Shown: piece by piece, positions 26,885-35,400 of the stretch
Numbering within the stretch: the stretch's first letter is position 1
Layout: every line of letters begins with the position of its first letter
NCBI RefSeq assembly: GCF_014646355.1
Contig: NZ_BMNH01000014.1
Span: forward strand, 62,001 to 126,000
DNA: 64,000 bases
Source: Nonomuraea cavernae
Lineage (GTDB): Bacteria; Actinomycetota; Actinomycetes; Streptosporangiales; Streptosporangiaceae
Direction: 5' to 3'
Notes under the pieces: model-generated
The model's input: the letters and a program-made list of their open reading frames with translations, nothing else
Told to the model about the DNA's origin: nothing
Database searches by the model: none
Program-made: the position numbers and the translations under genes

Positions 26885-27697
26885 ATGGAGGATGATCGCC
26901 GCGTCTGGCCCGTGGGTCCCGGCCCCAGGCGTCGCCGTCCTCCCAAGGCGCCCAACCCGGTGTGGGACGAAGAGGAGCCCGACGCCGACTGGCTGAGCCG
27001 CCTCCCGGACGATGACGACGAGGCATGGAACCCTCAGATCAGGCGGACGGCCGCCCTCGGCATCGAGCGCGATGACGCGCGCCCGTCCTGGAAGTCGCTG
27101 CCGCCCTCCGCCCGCCTCTACGGAGCGCCCGCCGACCCCGGCCTGCCGAGACGGGCCAGGGGGCGCGTCTGGCGCCGCCGCCTGGCCGCGTTGCTCGCCC
27201 TGCTGGCCGCCTCCGCCCTGGTCACCGCAGTGGTCGTGACGGTCCAGCGGCTCGCCGAGCCCCGGCCCGAGACCGGGCGGCTGCTGCACGACTCGCTGGC
27301 CGGGGTGTCGATCCCGCTGCCTGCCGGATGGCGCCAGGACGCGGTGCCCCCGGTGACGGGGTTCACCTCGGTCGCCAGGGACGAGGCCGGCTCCCTGGTG
27401 ATGGCCAGGCCGGTGGCCCTCGACGACGCCCGGCAGGACACGGTGGAGGCCGCCGAGCTCTACTCACGCCTGCTGCTCAAGGGCGACCGGGTCAGCGTCG
27501 TGGAGGACAGGGAACTCTCCCAGGGGCACACCCGGGCGCTGCGCGCCGAGTATCAGGATGTGGTCAACCGGCCGGCGTACCTCCGGGTGATCCTGCTCAC
27601 GCGCGGCGAGCGGGCGGTGCTGCTGGTCGGCCTGCTCCAGCCCGAGGAAAGCGCCCGCAGGCAGGTGCTCGACGGCCTGATGGCGAGCGTGCGATGA
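26885..27697 (+). CDS. Membrane-anchored hypothetical protein, extracytoplasmic C-terminus
   Basis: The protein has 270 residues from ATG 26885, with GGGAGG 4 nt upstream. Residues 1-98 are acidic/basic and Pro-rich and probably disordered in the cytoplasm. One membrane helix lies at about 100-120. The outer domain (about 125-270) contains SIPLPAGWRQDAVPPVTGFTS and a terminal ARRQVLDGLMASVR. This resembles the lipid-transport or mannoprotein-like folds predicted in many actinobacterial single-pass proteins, but I do not recognise a named family. A bulged inverted repeat around 26768-26800 may terminate the MFS transcript upstream. Confidence 0.75.
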   Translation: MEDDRRVWPVGPGPRRRRPPKAPNPVWDEEEPDADWLSRLPDDDDEAWNPQIRRTAALGIERDDARPSWKSLPPSARLYGAPADPGLPRRARGRVWRRRLAALLALLAASALVTAVVVTVQRLAEPRPETGRLLHDSLAGVSIPLPAGWRQDAVPPVTGFTSVARDEAGSLVMARPVALDDARQDTVEAAELYSRLLLKGDRVSVVEDRELSQGHTRALRAEYQDVVNRPAYLRVILLTRGERAVLLVGLLQPEESARRQVLDGLMASVR

Positions 27698-27830
27698 GCC
27701 ATGTACGGTCATTAGCACGCGACGGTGACATTGGCCAGGATTCGCGGTGCACGGCACGTCTTGTCGGTGGCCCCGATTACTCTTGGGTCACTGTGAGAAA
27801 GCGAAGCACACCAACCCCAGAGGTGATGCG

Positions 27831-29579
27831 GTGAGCACCTTCGCCGCGTCCCACCTGTCGCCTTCCTATCCCGACCGTGCCGCGTGGGGCACCGCCCCCA
27901 AGTTGCGGGCCTGGCAGCAGGAGGCGTTCGACCTCTACTTCAGCCGTGAGCCGCGTGACTTCCTCACCGTGGCGACGCCCGGCGCGGGCAAGACCACCTA
28001 CGCGCTGCGCATCGCGAGCGAGCTGATCGCCAATGGGGTGATCCGGGCGATCACCATCGTCACCCCGACCGAGCACCTCAAGCGTCAGTGGGCCGACGCG
28101 GCGGGCAAGGTCGGCATCAGCATCGATCCCGAGTTCAAGAACAGTCAGGGGGCCACCTCCCGCGACTACATCGGGGTCGCGGTGACCTATGCCCAGGTCG
28201 CCATGCACCCCGCCCTCCACCGGGCGCGCACCGAGGCGCGCAAGACGCTGGTCATCTTCGACGAGATCCACCACGCGGGCGACGCCAAGTCGTGGGGCGA
28301 CGGCATCCGCGAGGCGTTCGAGCCCGCCGCCCGCCGGCTCCAGCTCACCGGCACGCCGTTCAGGTCCGACGACAACCCGATCCCGTTCGTCGGCTACGAG
28401 GAGGACGTCGAGGGCCTCAAACGCAGCGTCGCCGACTACTCCTACGGCTACGGCCCGGCGCTCGACGACGGCGTGGTCCGGCCGGTCATCTTCCTGGCCT
28501 ACTCCGGTGAGATGCGGTGGCGCACCCGCGCCGGCGACGAGATCGCCGCCACGCTCGGCACCCCGCTCACCAAGGACCAGCTCTCCCAGGCCTGGCGCGC
28601 CGCGCTCGACCCCAAGGGCGACTGGATCCGCCAGGTCATGCAGGCGGCCGACCGGCGGCTCACCGAGGTCCGGCGAGGGGTGCCCGACGCGGGCGGCCTG
28701 GTCATCGCGACCGACCACGAGACGGCCCGCGCCTACGCCCGCCACCTGCGGGCCATCAGCGGCGAGGGCGCCACGGTGGTCCTGTCGGACGACCCGGGGG
28801 CGTCCAAGAAGATCAAGGGTTTCGCGGCGTCCCAGGATCGCTGGCTGGTGGCCGTCCGCATGGTGTCGGAGGGCGTCGACATCCCACGCCTGTGCGTCGG
28901 GGTCTACGCCACCTCGACCTCCACCCCGCTGTTCTTCGCCCAGGCCGTCGGCCGCTTCGTCCGGGCACGCAAGCGGGGCGAGATGGCCTCGGTCTTCCTG
29001 CCCTCGGTGCCGACCCTGATGGGGCTGGCCAACGAGATGGAGGTCGAGCGCGACCACGTCCTCAACCGCAGGCCGCCCGAGGACGGGCTCGACGACAGCC
29101 TGCTGGAGCAGGCCAACCGCAAGCAGGACAACCCCGATGTCCTGGGCGACGAGCTGCCGTTCGAGACCATGGAGACGTCGGCGACGTTCGACCGGGTGCT
29201 GTTCGACGGCGGCGAGTTCGGCACCGGGGCCGAGGTGGGCTCGGCCGAGGAGGAGGACTTCCTCGGGCTGCCGGGCCTGCTGGAGCCCGACCAGGTGGCG
29301 ACCCTGCTCCGCAAGCGCCAGTCCGATCAGCAGGCGGCCAAGCGCAGGCAGCCGGAGGCCCCGGCCACCACGCTGGCGCCGCACGAGCAGATCGCCGAGC
29401 TGCGGCGCGAGCTCAACGGCCTGGTCGGCGCGTGGAACCATCGCACCGGCCAGCCACACGGCGTCATCCACTCGGAGCTCCGGCGGGCGTGCGGCGGCCC
29501 GCCGATCGCCCAGGCCACCGCCGAGCAGATCCAGGAACGGATCGACAAGATCCGCCAGTGGGCCACCCAGCGGCGCTGA
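27831..29579 (+). CDS. DEAD/DEAH box helicase (SF2, UvsW/RecG-distant, actinobacterial)
   Basis: The protein has 582 residues from GTG 27831, with AGAGGTGAT just upstream. SF2 motifs are Walker A ATPGAGKT (48-55), motif II DEIH (144-147), motif III LTGTPFR, and motif VI QAVGRFVRARK. The C-terminal 150 residues are acidic and helical with an Arg-rich end, and carry no recognised domain. Such helicases occur singly in most actinobacteria; a DNA-repair role is guessed but not shown. There is no methylase or nuclease next door, so a restriction or defence role is not supported. Confidence 0.9.
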   Translation: MSTFAASHLSPSYPDRAAWGTAPKLRAWQQEAFDLYFSREPRDFLTVATPGAGKTTYALRIASELIANGVIRAITIVTPTEHLKRQWADAAGKVGISIDPEFKNSQGATSRDYIGVAVTYAQVAMHPALHRARTEARKTLVIFDEIHHAGDAKSWGDGIREAFEPAARRLQLTGTPFRSDDNPIPFVGYEEDVEGLKRSVADYSYGYGPALDDGVVRPVIFLAYSGEMRWRTRAGDEIAATLGTPLTKDQLSQAWRAALDPKGDWIRQVMQAADRRLTEVRRGVPDAGGLVIATDHETARAYARHLRAISGEGATVVLSDDPGASKKIKGFAASQDRWLVAVRMVSEGVDIPRLCVGVYATSTSTPLFFAQAVGRFVRARKRGEMASVFLPSVPTLMGLANEMEVERDHVLNRRPPEDGLDDSLLEQANRKQDNPDVLGDELPFETMETSATFDRVLFDGGEFGTGAEVGSAEEEDFLGLPGLLEPDQVATLLRKRQSDQQAAKRRQPEAPATTLAPHEQIAELRRELNGLVGAWNHRTGQPHGVIHSELRRACGGPPIAQATAEQIQERIDKIRQWATQRR

Positions 29580-29595
29580 CGATCGCACCGGCCGC

Positions 29596-29624
29596 GGGGG
29601 ACGGCGGCGGGCACGCCGTCCCCC
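29596..29624 (+). terminator. Stem-loop terminator after the helicase
   Basis: Perfect 11-bp stem: 29596-29606 pairs with 29614-29624 around a 7-nt loop. Confidence 0.8.
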
Positions 29625-29736
29625 GATCTCGCGGCGGTTCATACGCGTTCGGTCACACCATCGTGACGATTTGATTGGGACGGGCGGGAAGCGGTAACAA
29701 CCACTTTGGCTGTTGCTGAGCGGAAGGGCGTTGCCT

Positions 29737-30111
29737 ATGTCGATTGGGGCCACGGGCAAACCGACGTTAGTCGTCACCTCCGGTCTCGTCCCCAACGCAT
29801 CGGTCCTCCGTCTCGAAGGCGAGCTCGACGTGTACGTGCTGCCGCTGCTGCGCGAGCACCTGCGCCGGATCTGGGAGCTCCCCGCGACCCCGTTCATGAT
29901 CGTCGACCTGGGCGAGGTCGGCTTCTGCGACTCCATGGGGGTCAACGCGCTGGTCGAGGCGATGCAGGAGTGCGAGGCCCGGGGCACCCGGCTGCTGCTG
30001 GGCGGGGTGCGCGGGGTCATGGCGCGGGTGCTGTCGATCACCGGTCTGCGCAACGCGTTCGAGGTGTACGACGACGTCGACGAGGCGCTGGGCCTGGCGA
30101 TGACGAGCTAG
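29737..30111 (+). CDS. STAS-domain anti-sigma factor antagonist
   Basis: The 124-residue protein is a single STAS domain: LRLEGELDVYVLPLLREHL, then VDLGEVGFCDSMGVNALV with the phosphorylatable Ser 66 in the D-S-x-G motif, and a late ITGLRNAFEVYDDVDEAL. Such proteins bind an HPK-type anti-sigma kinase and are switched off by Ser phosphorylation. No kinase or sigma gene is adjacent, so the partner is encoded elsewhere. GGAAGGG lies upstream of ATG 29737. The stop overlaps the convergent gene by 4 bp. Confidence 0.93.
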   Translation: MSIGATGKPTLVVTSGLVPNASVLRLEGELDVYVLPLLREHLRRIWELPATPFMIVDLGEVGFCDSMGVNALVEAMQECEARGTRLLLGGVRGVMARVLSITGLRNAFEVYDDVDEALGLAMTS

Positions 30112-30722
30112 CGACCCGGCCCGGGCCCCTGACGGACGGCTGCCGAGGACGTCTCGTGACGGGCCGCGACGCCAGGGATGCGCCGCCCGGTGCGGCCGTC
30201 GACCGGCACGTACCGGCCCCGGTCGTCGAGCGGCACCAGCAGTGTGGCGGCGCCGCGCTCGACGCGTACGGGCAGTGTGCGGGGCCGGTCGGCCGGCAGG
30301 GGCGTCCCGCGGCCGATGTTGTGCTCTCTGCGGCGCTCGCCCTCCTCGGGGCCCTCGCGCACCCAGACGCGCAGCTTCCTGCCCTCGGGACGCACCACGA
30401 CCCTGGCCGTCGCGCACTCACCAGGGGCGGCGGCCCAGGACAGGGTCAGGCCGTCGTGCCGGCCGTTCAGGCGGGCGGTCTCGGGCACCGGCCGGCGCTC
30501 CGCGCACACCACGCGTTCGGGCACGTGGGGCATGTCGTGCGCCACGACCTCCAGCGGCGAGGGGGTGTTGACCGCGATCGTCGCGGCCTCCAGCGCCGCC
30601 ACCGTCAGGAGAGCGCCGAGCCGGGCCGCATGGCGGCCCCGGACGAGAATCCAGAGGCTGAGCGGGCCGAGCACCAGCCAGGCCAGACCGAGGGAGGCCA
30701 GGCCGAGGGAGTAGGCGGGCAT
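30108..30722 (-). CDS. Small membrane protein of unknown function
   Basis: The protein has 204 residues from ATG 30722, with GAGG 5 nt upstream. Two hydrophobic segments (about residues 4-26 and 32-52) are followed by a soluble region with two Cys (ERVVCAERR and PGECATARV) that are probably outside the membrane. The C-terminal 80 residues are Arg-rich with RGRYVPVDGRTGRRIPGV. Codon usage and GC3 support coding. No family is recognised. Confidence 0.65.
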   Translation of the reverse strand: MPAYSLGLASLGLAWLVLGPLSLWILVRGRHAARLGALLTVAALEAATIAVNTPSPLEVVAHDMPHVPERVVCAERRPVPETARLNGRHDGLTLSWAAAPGECATARVVVRPEGRKLRVWVREGPEEGERRREHNIGRGTPLPADRPRTLPVRVERGAATLLVPLDDRGRYVPVDGRTGRRIPGVAARHETSSAAVRQGPGPGR

Positions 30723-30834
30723 GACACCTCACACGAGGACGAGGACAGGTGAGTCTCCGTCCTACTCCGGCGGCGTGGCGGCCCGGCGACTCCTTGGTCA
30801 TCATCTGACCGCGCGCCCGCCAGGCGTTTACGCG

Positions 30835-31404
30835 TCAGCCGACGATGGGCGCCCCGTGCAACGTGACACCGGCGGCGTCGAACTCGGCCACGGCCGCGTC
30901 CGTGGTCGCCCGTGACACCCCGGCCGTGAGGTCGAGCAGCACGCGCACGGCCAGCCCGTTCTTGACGGCGTCGAGCGCGGTGGCCCTGACGCAGTGGTCG
31001 GTGGCGATGCCGACCACGTCGACCTCGTGCACCTTGCGCTCGTAGAGCCAGATGCCGAGGCTCACCCCCTCACCGGAGGATCCCTCGAAGCCGCTGTAGG
31101 CCGCCGAGTGGGCGCCCTTGCTGAACACCTCATCCACCGCGCCGAGGTCGAGCGCCGGGTGGAAGTCGGCGCCCGGGGTGCCGACGACGCAGTGCGGGGG
31201 CCAGCTGGCCACGTAGTCGGGCCGGTCGGAGAAGTGGTGGCCGGGATCGACGTGGTAGTCGCGGGTCGCCACCACGTGGTCGTAGCCGTGCGCCGCCACG
31301 TGCCGGGTGATCGCGGCCGCCACCTCCGATCCGCCCGTCACCGCGAGGCTGCCGCCCTCGCAGAAGTCGTTCTGAACGTCGACGATGATCAGCGCGGTGC
31401 CCAT
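30835..31404 (-). CDS. pncA: Nicotinamidase / pyrazinamidase
   Basis: The 189-residue enzyme hydrolyses nicotinamide to nicotinate. The catalytic triad is visible: Asp 9 (LIIVDVQNDF), Lys 96 (FSKGAHSAAYS), Cys 138 (TDHCVRATA). The metal ligands are Asp 49, His 51, His 57 and His 71, the same positions as in M. tuberculosis PncA. ATG 31404 lies 7 nt after TATCGT, a leaderless signature, rather than after a ribosome-binding site. It sits downstream of pncB on the same strand; the product nicotinate is the PncB substrate. Confidence 0.95.
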   Translation of the reverse strand: MGTALIIVDVQNDFCEGGSLAVTGGSEVAAAITRHVAAHGYDHVVATRDYHVDPGHHFSDRPDYVASWPPHCVVGTPGADFHPALDLGAVDEVFSKGAHSAAYSGFEGSSGEGVSLGIWLYERKVHEVDVVGIATDHCVRATALDAVKNGLAVRVLLDLTAGVSRATTDAAVAEFDAAGVTLHGAPIVG

Positions 31405-31411
31405 AGGCAGC

Positions 31412-31417
31412 ACGATA
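31412..31417 (-). promoter_or_regulatory. -10 hexamer of a leaderless promoter for pncA
   Basis: On the minus strand TATCGT is followed by 7 nt and ATG 31404. This gives pncA its own promoter in the 15-bp gap after pncB. Confidence 0.45.
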
Positions 31418-31419
31418 CG

Positions 31420-32709
31420 TCAGGCGAACTCGGTCGGGATCGCCGCGTAGCCGCGCGCGAGGTGCAACGCCTCAAGGGGGAGCAGCGCGACCGCTTCGGC
31501 GTGACGCTCGCGGGCGGCGGAGAGCGGCTCCGCGCCGACGGTGCGGCCGTCGCGCACCAGCTCGCGCAGCAGCGGGACACCGCCTTCCGGCACCACGTCC
31601 GAGGTGGTGATCAGCTCGGTCTCGGCCCGTCCGTGCTCGTCGAACAGCCGGTACGCGCGCTTGCGTCCGCCGCGCGACGGCTTGCCGACCGAGCGCTTGG
31701 CGACGGGCTCCATCCGGCCCCCGGCGGTCTCGCGGGCCACCATCTTGTAGACCAGCGCCGCCGTGGGCACGCCCGACCCGGTCACCAGCGAGGTGCCCAC
31801 GCCGTAGCCGTCGACGGGGGCCGCGGCCAGGGCCGCGATGGCGTACTCGTCGAGGTCGGAGGTGACCAGGATGCGGGTGTCGAAGGCGCCGACCGCGTCG
31901 AGCTGCTCGCGCACCTCCTGGGCGGCGGCGCCGAGGTCGCCCGAGTCGATGCGGACCGCGCCCAGCTTGGCGCCGACCAGCTCGACCGCCGTGCGGACCG
32001 CCTCGGCCACGTCGTAGGTGTCGACCAGCAGCGTGGTGCCGGGCCCGAGCGAGGCGACCTGGGCCTCGAACGCGGCCTTCTCGGAGTCGTGCAGCAGCGT
32101 GAACGCGTGCGCCGCCGTACCGGCCGTGGGGATGCCGTAGAGGTGGCCGGCCATCAGGTTGGACGTGGAGGCGAAACCGGCGAGGTGGGCGGCGCGGGCG
32201 GCGGCGACGGCGGCGCGCTCGTGGGTGCGGCGCGAGCCCATCTCGATGAGGGGGCGTCCGCCCGCCGCGTTGCGCATCCGGGAGGCGGCCGAGGCGATCG
32301 CGCAGTCGTGGTTGAGGATCGACAGGATCAACGTCTCCAGCAGCACGGACTCGGCGAACGTGCCCTCCACCACCATGATCGGGGAGGCGGGGAAGTAGAG
32401 ATCGCCTTCGGCGTAGCCGTGGATGTCGCCGGAGAACCGGTAGTCGGCGAGGTAGGCCAGGGTGGATTCGTCGACCACCTGGTGGTCCCGTAGAAAAGTA
32501 AGCTCTTCGTCACCAAAACGGAATCGTTCCAGCTCGTCGAGCACCCGCCCGGTGCCGGACACGACGCCGTACCGCCTGCCACCGGGCAGATGCCGGGCGA
32601 ACACCTCGAAGACCGCGCGCCTGGAGGCGGCGCCGCTGCGCAGCGCGGCCTGCAACATTGTCAGCTCATAGTGATCTGTCAGCAACGCGGTGCTCATGGT
32701 CGTCGTCAC
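31420..32709 (-). CDS. pncB: Nicotinate phosphoribosyltransferase
   Basis: This enzyme of about 429 residues makes NaMN from nicotinate and PRPP. Signatures are LLTDHYELTMLQAAL at the start, FEVFARHLPGGRRYGVVSG, EMGSRRTHERAAVAAARAA, LLVDTYDV, and VRIDSGDLGAAAQEVR. GTG 32709 is preferred because TAGTCT lies 7 nt upstream at leaderless spacing; ATG 32697 is the alternative. It is divergent from clpS. The pncB/clpS neighbourhood is also found in mycobacteria, where pncB1 (Rv1330c) precedes clpS. Confidence 0.94.
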   Translation of the reverse strand: MTTTMSTALLTDHYELTMLQAALRSGAASRRAVFEVFARHLPGGRRYGVVSGTGRVLDELERFRFGDEELTFLRDHQVVDESTLAYLADYRFSGDIHGYAEGDLYFPASPIMVVEGTFAESVLLETLILSILNHDCAIASAASRMRNAAGGRPLIEMGSRRTHERAAVAAARAAHLAGFASTSNLMAGHLYGIPTAGTAAHAFTLLHDSEKAAFEAQVASLGPGTTLLVDTYDVAEAVRTAVELVGAKLGAVRIDSGDLGAAAQEVREQLDAVGAFDTRILVTSDLDEYAIAALAAAPVDGYGVGTSLVTGSGVPTAALVYKMVARETAGGRMEPVAKRSVGKPSRGGRKRAYRLFDEHGRAETELITTSDVVPEGGVPLLRELVRDGRTVGAEPLSAARERHAEAVALLPLEALHLARGYAAIPTEFA

Positions 32710-32740
32710 GACTCGAAGACTACGGCCGAGGTAGGGCAGG

Positions 32741-33043
32741 ATGGTGGATGTGGGTAGCACCGCTCCAATCGCCGTCGAGCGTCCGTCAACGGACGTCCGG
32801 CCCGATCTGCCATGGGTGACGATCGTCTGGAACGACCCGGTCAACCTCATGTCCTACGTGACCTATGTCTTCCAGACCGTCTTCGGCTACACCCGCGAGA
32901 AGGCCGAGAAGCTGATGATGGACGTCCACCAGAAGGGCAAGGCCGTGGTGTCCAGCGGCACTCGTGAAGAGATGGAACGCGATGTGCAGATTCTTCACTC
33001 CTACGGCCTGTGGGCGACGCTCCAGCCGGATTCGGTCAAGTGA
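32741..33043 (+). CDS. clpS: ATP-dependent Clp protease adapter ClpS
   Basis: The 100-residue protein has the ClpS core: [34 protein letters not shown], and [20 protein letters not shown]. The N-terminal about 22 residues are the variable extension. ClpS hands N-degron substrates to ClpAP/ClpCP. The start could also be GTG 32750, 7 nt after CAGGAT. The next gene follows after 10 bp, forming the head of a clpS-DUF2017-mec-cysO-cysM run. Confidence 0.94.
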   Translation: MVDVGSTAPIAVERPSTDVRPDLPWVTIVWNDPVNLMSYVTYVFQTVFGYTREKAEKLMMDVHQKGKAVVSSGTREEMERDVQILHSYGLWATLQPDSVK

Positions 33044-33053
33044 GGCGGCACGC

Positions 33054-33584
33054 GTGAGCTCCGGATTCTCTTCAGGTCGCGGCGGGGCCGTCGTCGCCGA
33101 CTTCGAGGCGGCGGAGGTCTCGATCCTGCGCTCGCTCGTCACGCAGGTGCTCGGGCTCGTGGCACCGGGCGAGACGGGTGACGATCCGCTCGAGCGCGCG
33201 CTCGGCATCGGCGCCGCGGGCGGCAAGGCGCCCGACGACCCGGTGCTGGCGCGGTTGTTCCCCTCGGCCTACCAGGACGCCGACGAGTCGGCGGAGTTCC
33301 GCCGCTACACCGAGGCGACGCTGCGAGACGGCAAGCGCGCCGACGCGCAGACCATGCTCGACACCGCCCGGCCGGGGCGCAGCGAGCTCACGCCGGAGCA
33401 GGCCCAGGCGTGGCTGCGCTCCCTCAACGACGTGCGGCTGGCGCTCGGCACCAAGCTGGAGGTGACCGAGGAGATCCACGACGAGATCGCGATGATGTCC
33501 GAGGACGACCCCCGCTACCCGGCCTACGTGACCTACGACTGGCTGACCTACCTCCAGGACACCCTGGTCCGGGCCCTCTGGTAG
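33054..33584 (+). CDS. DUF2017 family protein
   Basis: The protein has 176 residues from GTG 33054, with GAGG 8 nt upstream. It is mostly helical with DFEAAEVSILRSLVTQVLGL at the start, FPSAYQDADESAEFRRYTE in the middle, and YPAYVTYDWLTYLQDTLV at the end. DUF2017 almost always follows clpS in actinobacteria (for example Rv1332), suggesting a shared process, but no activity is known. Its TAG stop forms part of the putative -10 hexamer of the next gene. Confidence 0.9.
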   Translation: MSSGFSSGRGGAVVADFEAAEVSILRSLVTQVLGLVAPGETGDDPLERALGIGAAGGKAPDDPVLARLFPSAYQDADESAEFRRYTEATLRDGKRADAQTMLDTARPGRSELTPEQAQAWLRSLNDVRLALGTKLEVTEEIHDEIAMMSEDDPRYPAYVTYDWLTYLQDTLVRALW

Positions 33585-33587
33585 CTT
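33582..33587 (+). promoter_or_regulatory. -10 hexamer of a leaderless promoter for the JAMM gene
   Basis: TAGCTT, 7 nt, ATG 33595. Its first three bases are the stop codon of the DUF2017 gene. Confidence 0.45.
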
Positions 33588-33594
33588 CCGGGGC

Positions 33595-33996
33595 ATGCTG
33601 ACGATCCCGCAGGAACTCGTGGACAAGATCGTTGCCCATGCGCGGGCCGACCACCCCGATGAGGCGTGTGGCGTGATCGCCGGACGAGACGGTGTCCCGG
33701 AGCGGTTCATCCCGATGGCCAACGCCGAGCGGTCGCCCACCTTCTACCGCTTCGACTCGATGGAGCAGTTCCACGTCTGGCGCGAGATGGACGAGCGCGA
33801 CGAGGAGCCCGTGGTGATCTATCACTCCCACACGGCCACCGAGGCCTACCCCTCGCGCACCGACGTGACCTACGCCTCCGAGCCGAACGCCCACTACGTG
33901 CTCGTCTCGACTCGTGACGAGGACCAGGTGGAGTTCCGCTCCTACCGGATCCTGGACGGCGAGATCACCGAGGAAGAGGTAAGGTTTGTCCCATGA
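33595..33996 (+). CDS. mec: JAMM/MPN metallopeptidase (Mec-like CysO-cysteine hydrolase)
   Basis: The 133-residue protein is a compact MPN domain with the full JAMM zinc site: Glu 23, His 77, His 79, Ser 87 and Asp 90 (HSHTATEAYPSRTD). In M. tuberculosis the equivalent Mec (Rv1334) removes cysteine from the C-terminus of CysO. The cysO and cysM genes follow here after a short leader ORF, so the assignment rests on both motif and context. The start has no ribosome-binding site but a leaderless-type hexamer. Confidence 0.93.
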   Translation: MLTIPQELVDKIVAHARADHPDEACGVIAGRDGVPERFIPMANAERSPTFYRFDSMEQFHVWREMDERDEEPVVIYHSHTATEAYPSRTDVTYASEPNAHYVLVSTRDEDQVEFRSYRILDGEITEEEVRFVP

Positions 33997-34064
33997 TGGT
34001 CCGGCCTGTGCAGAGTTATCGTTTCGCGCACACTCCGGCTGTCGTCCTCTACGACTGTCGTTGA
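33993..34064 (+). CDS. Short leader peptide, possible cysteine attenuator
   Basis: A 23-codon ORF overlaps the mec stop (ATGA) and ends with Asp-Cys-Arg followed by TGA; an ATG one codon later gives 22 residues. AAGGT lies 8-9 nt upstream. It precedes cysO, the first cysteine-synthesis gene. Small ORFs with Cys codons near the stop upstream of cysteine genes are known attenuators in mycobacteria and are annotated as leader peptides in other actinomycetes. Here a single Cys codon is placed before the stop, with a small hairpin downstream. Inferred, not proven. Confidence 0.45.
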   Translation: MMVRPVQSYRFAHTPAVVLYDCR

Positions 34065-34084
34065 GCTGGAATTTCGCACCCAGC

Positions 34085-34104
34085 CATCGGTGTTGCCGCC
34101 GATG
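34085..34104 (+). promoter_or_regulatory. Small hairpin between leader ORF and cysO
   Basis: CATCGG (34085-34090) pairs with CCGATG (34099-34104) around an 8-nt loop, 17 nt before the cysO ribosome-binding site. It could be the structure regulated by the leader ORF. Confidence 0.35.
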
Positions 34105-34136
34105 AACGACGACCTGATCCGAGGAGACTGACCGCG

Positions 34137-35357
<1,221 letters not shown>

Positions 35358-35358
<1 letters not shown>

Positions 35359-35384
35359 GGCGGCCGGTGGGAGACCGGCCGCCC
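35358..35384. terminator. Bidirectional stem-loop between cysM and the DUF3352 gene
   Basis: A perfect 11-bp stem (35358-35368 with 35374-35384) and a 5-nt loop, starting at the last base of the cysM stop codon. The convergent gene ends 17 bp further on. Confidence 0.88.
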
Positions 35385-35400
35385 TTCACGTGTCAGGGCT

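Noticed and set aside
27831-29579. Helicase as part of a phage-defence island
   Set aside because: Neighbours are housekeeping or membrane genes; no methylase, nuclease or other defence gene is adjacent.
27777-30053. 758-codon minus-strand frame opposite the helicase and STAS genes
   Set aside because: Shadow of GC-rich codons; the plus-strand proteins carry all helicase and STAS motifs.
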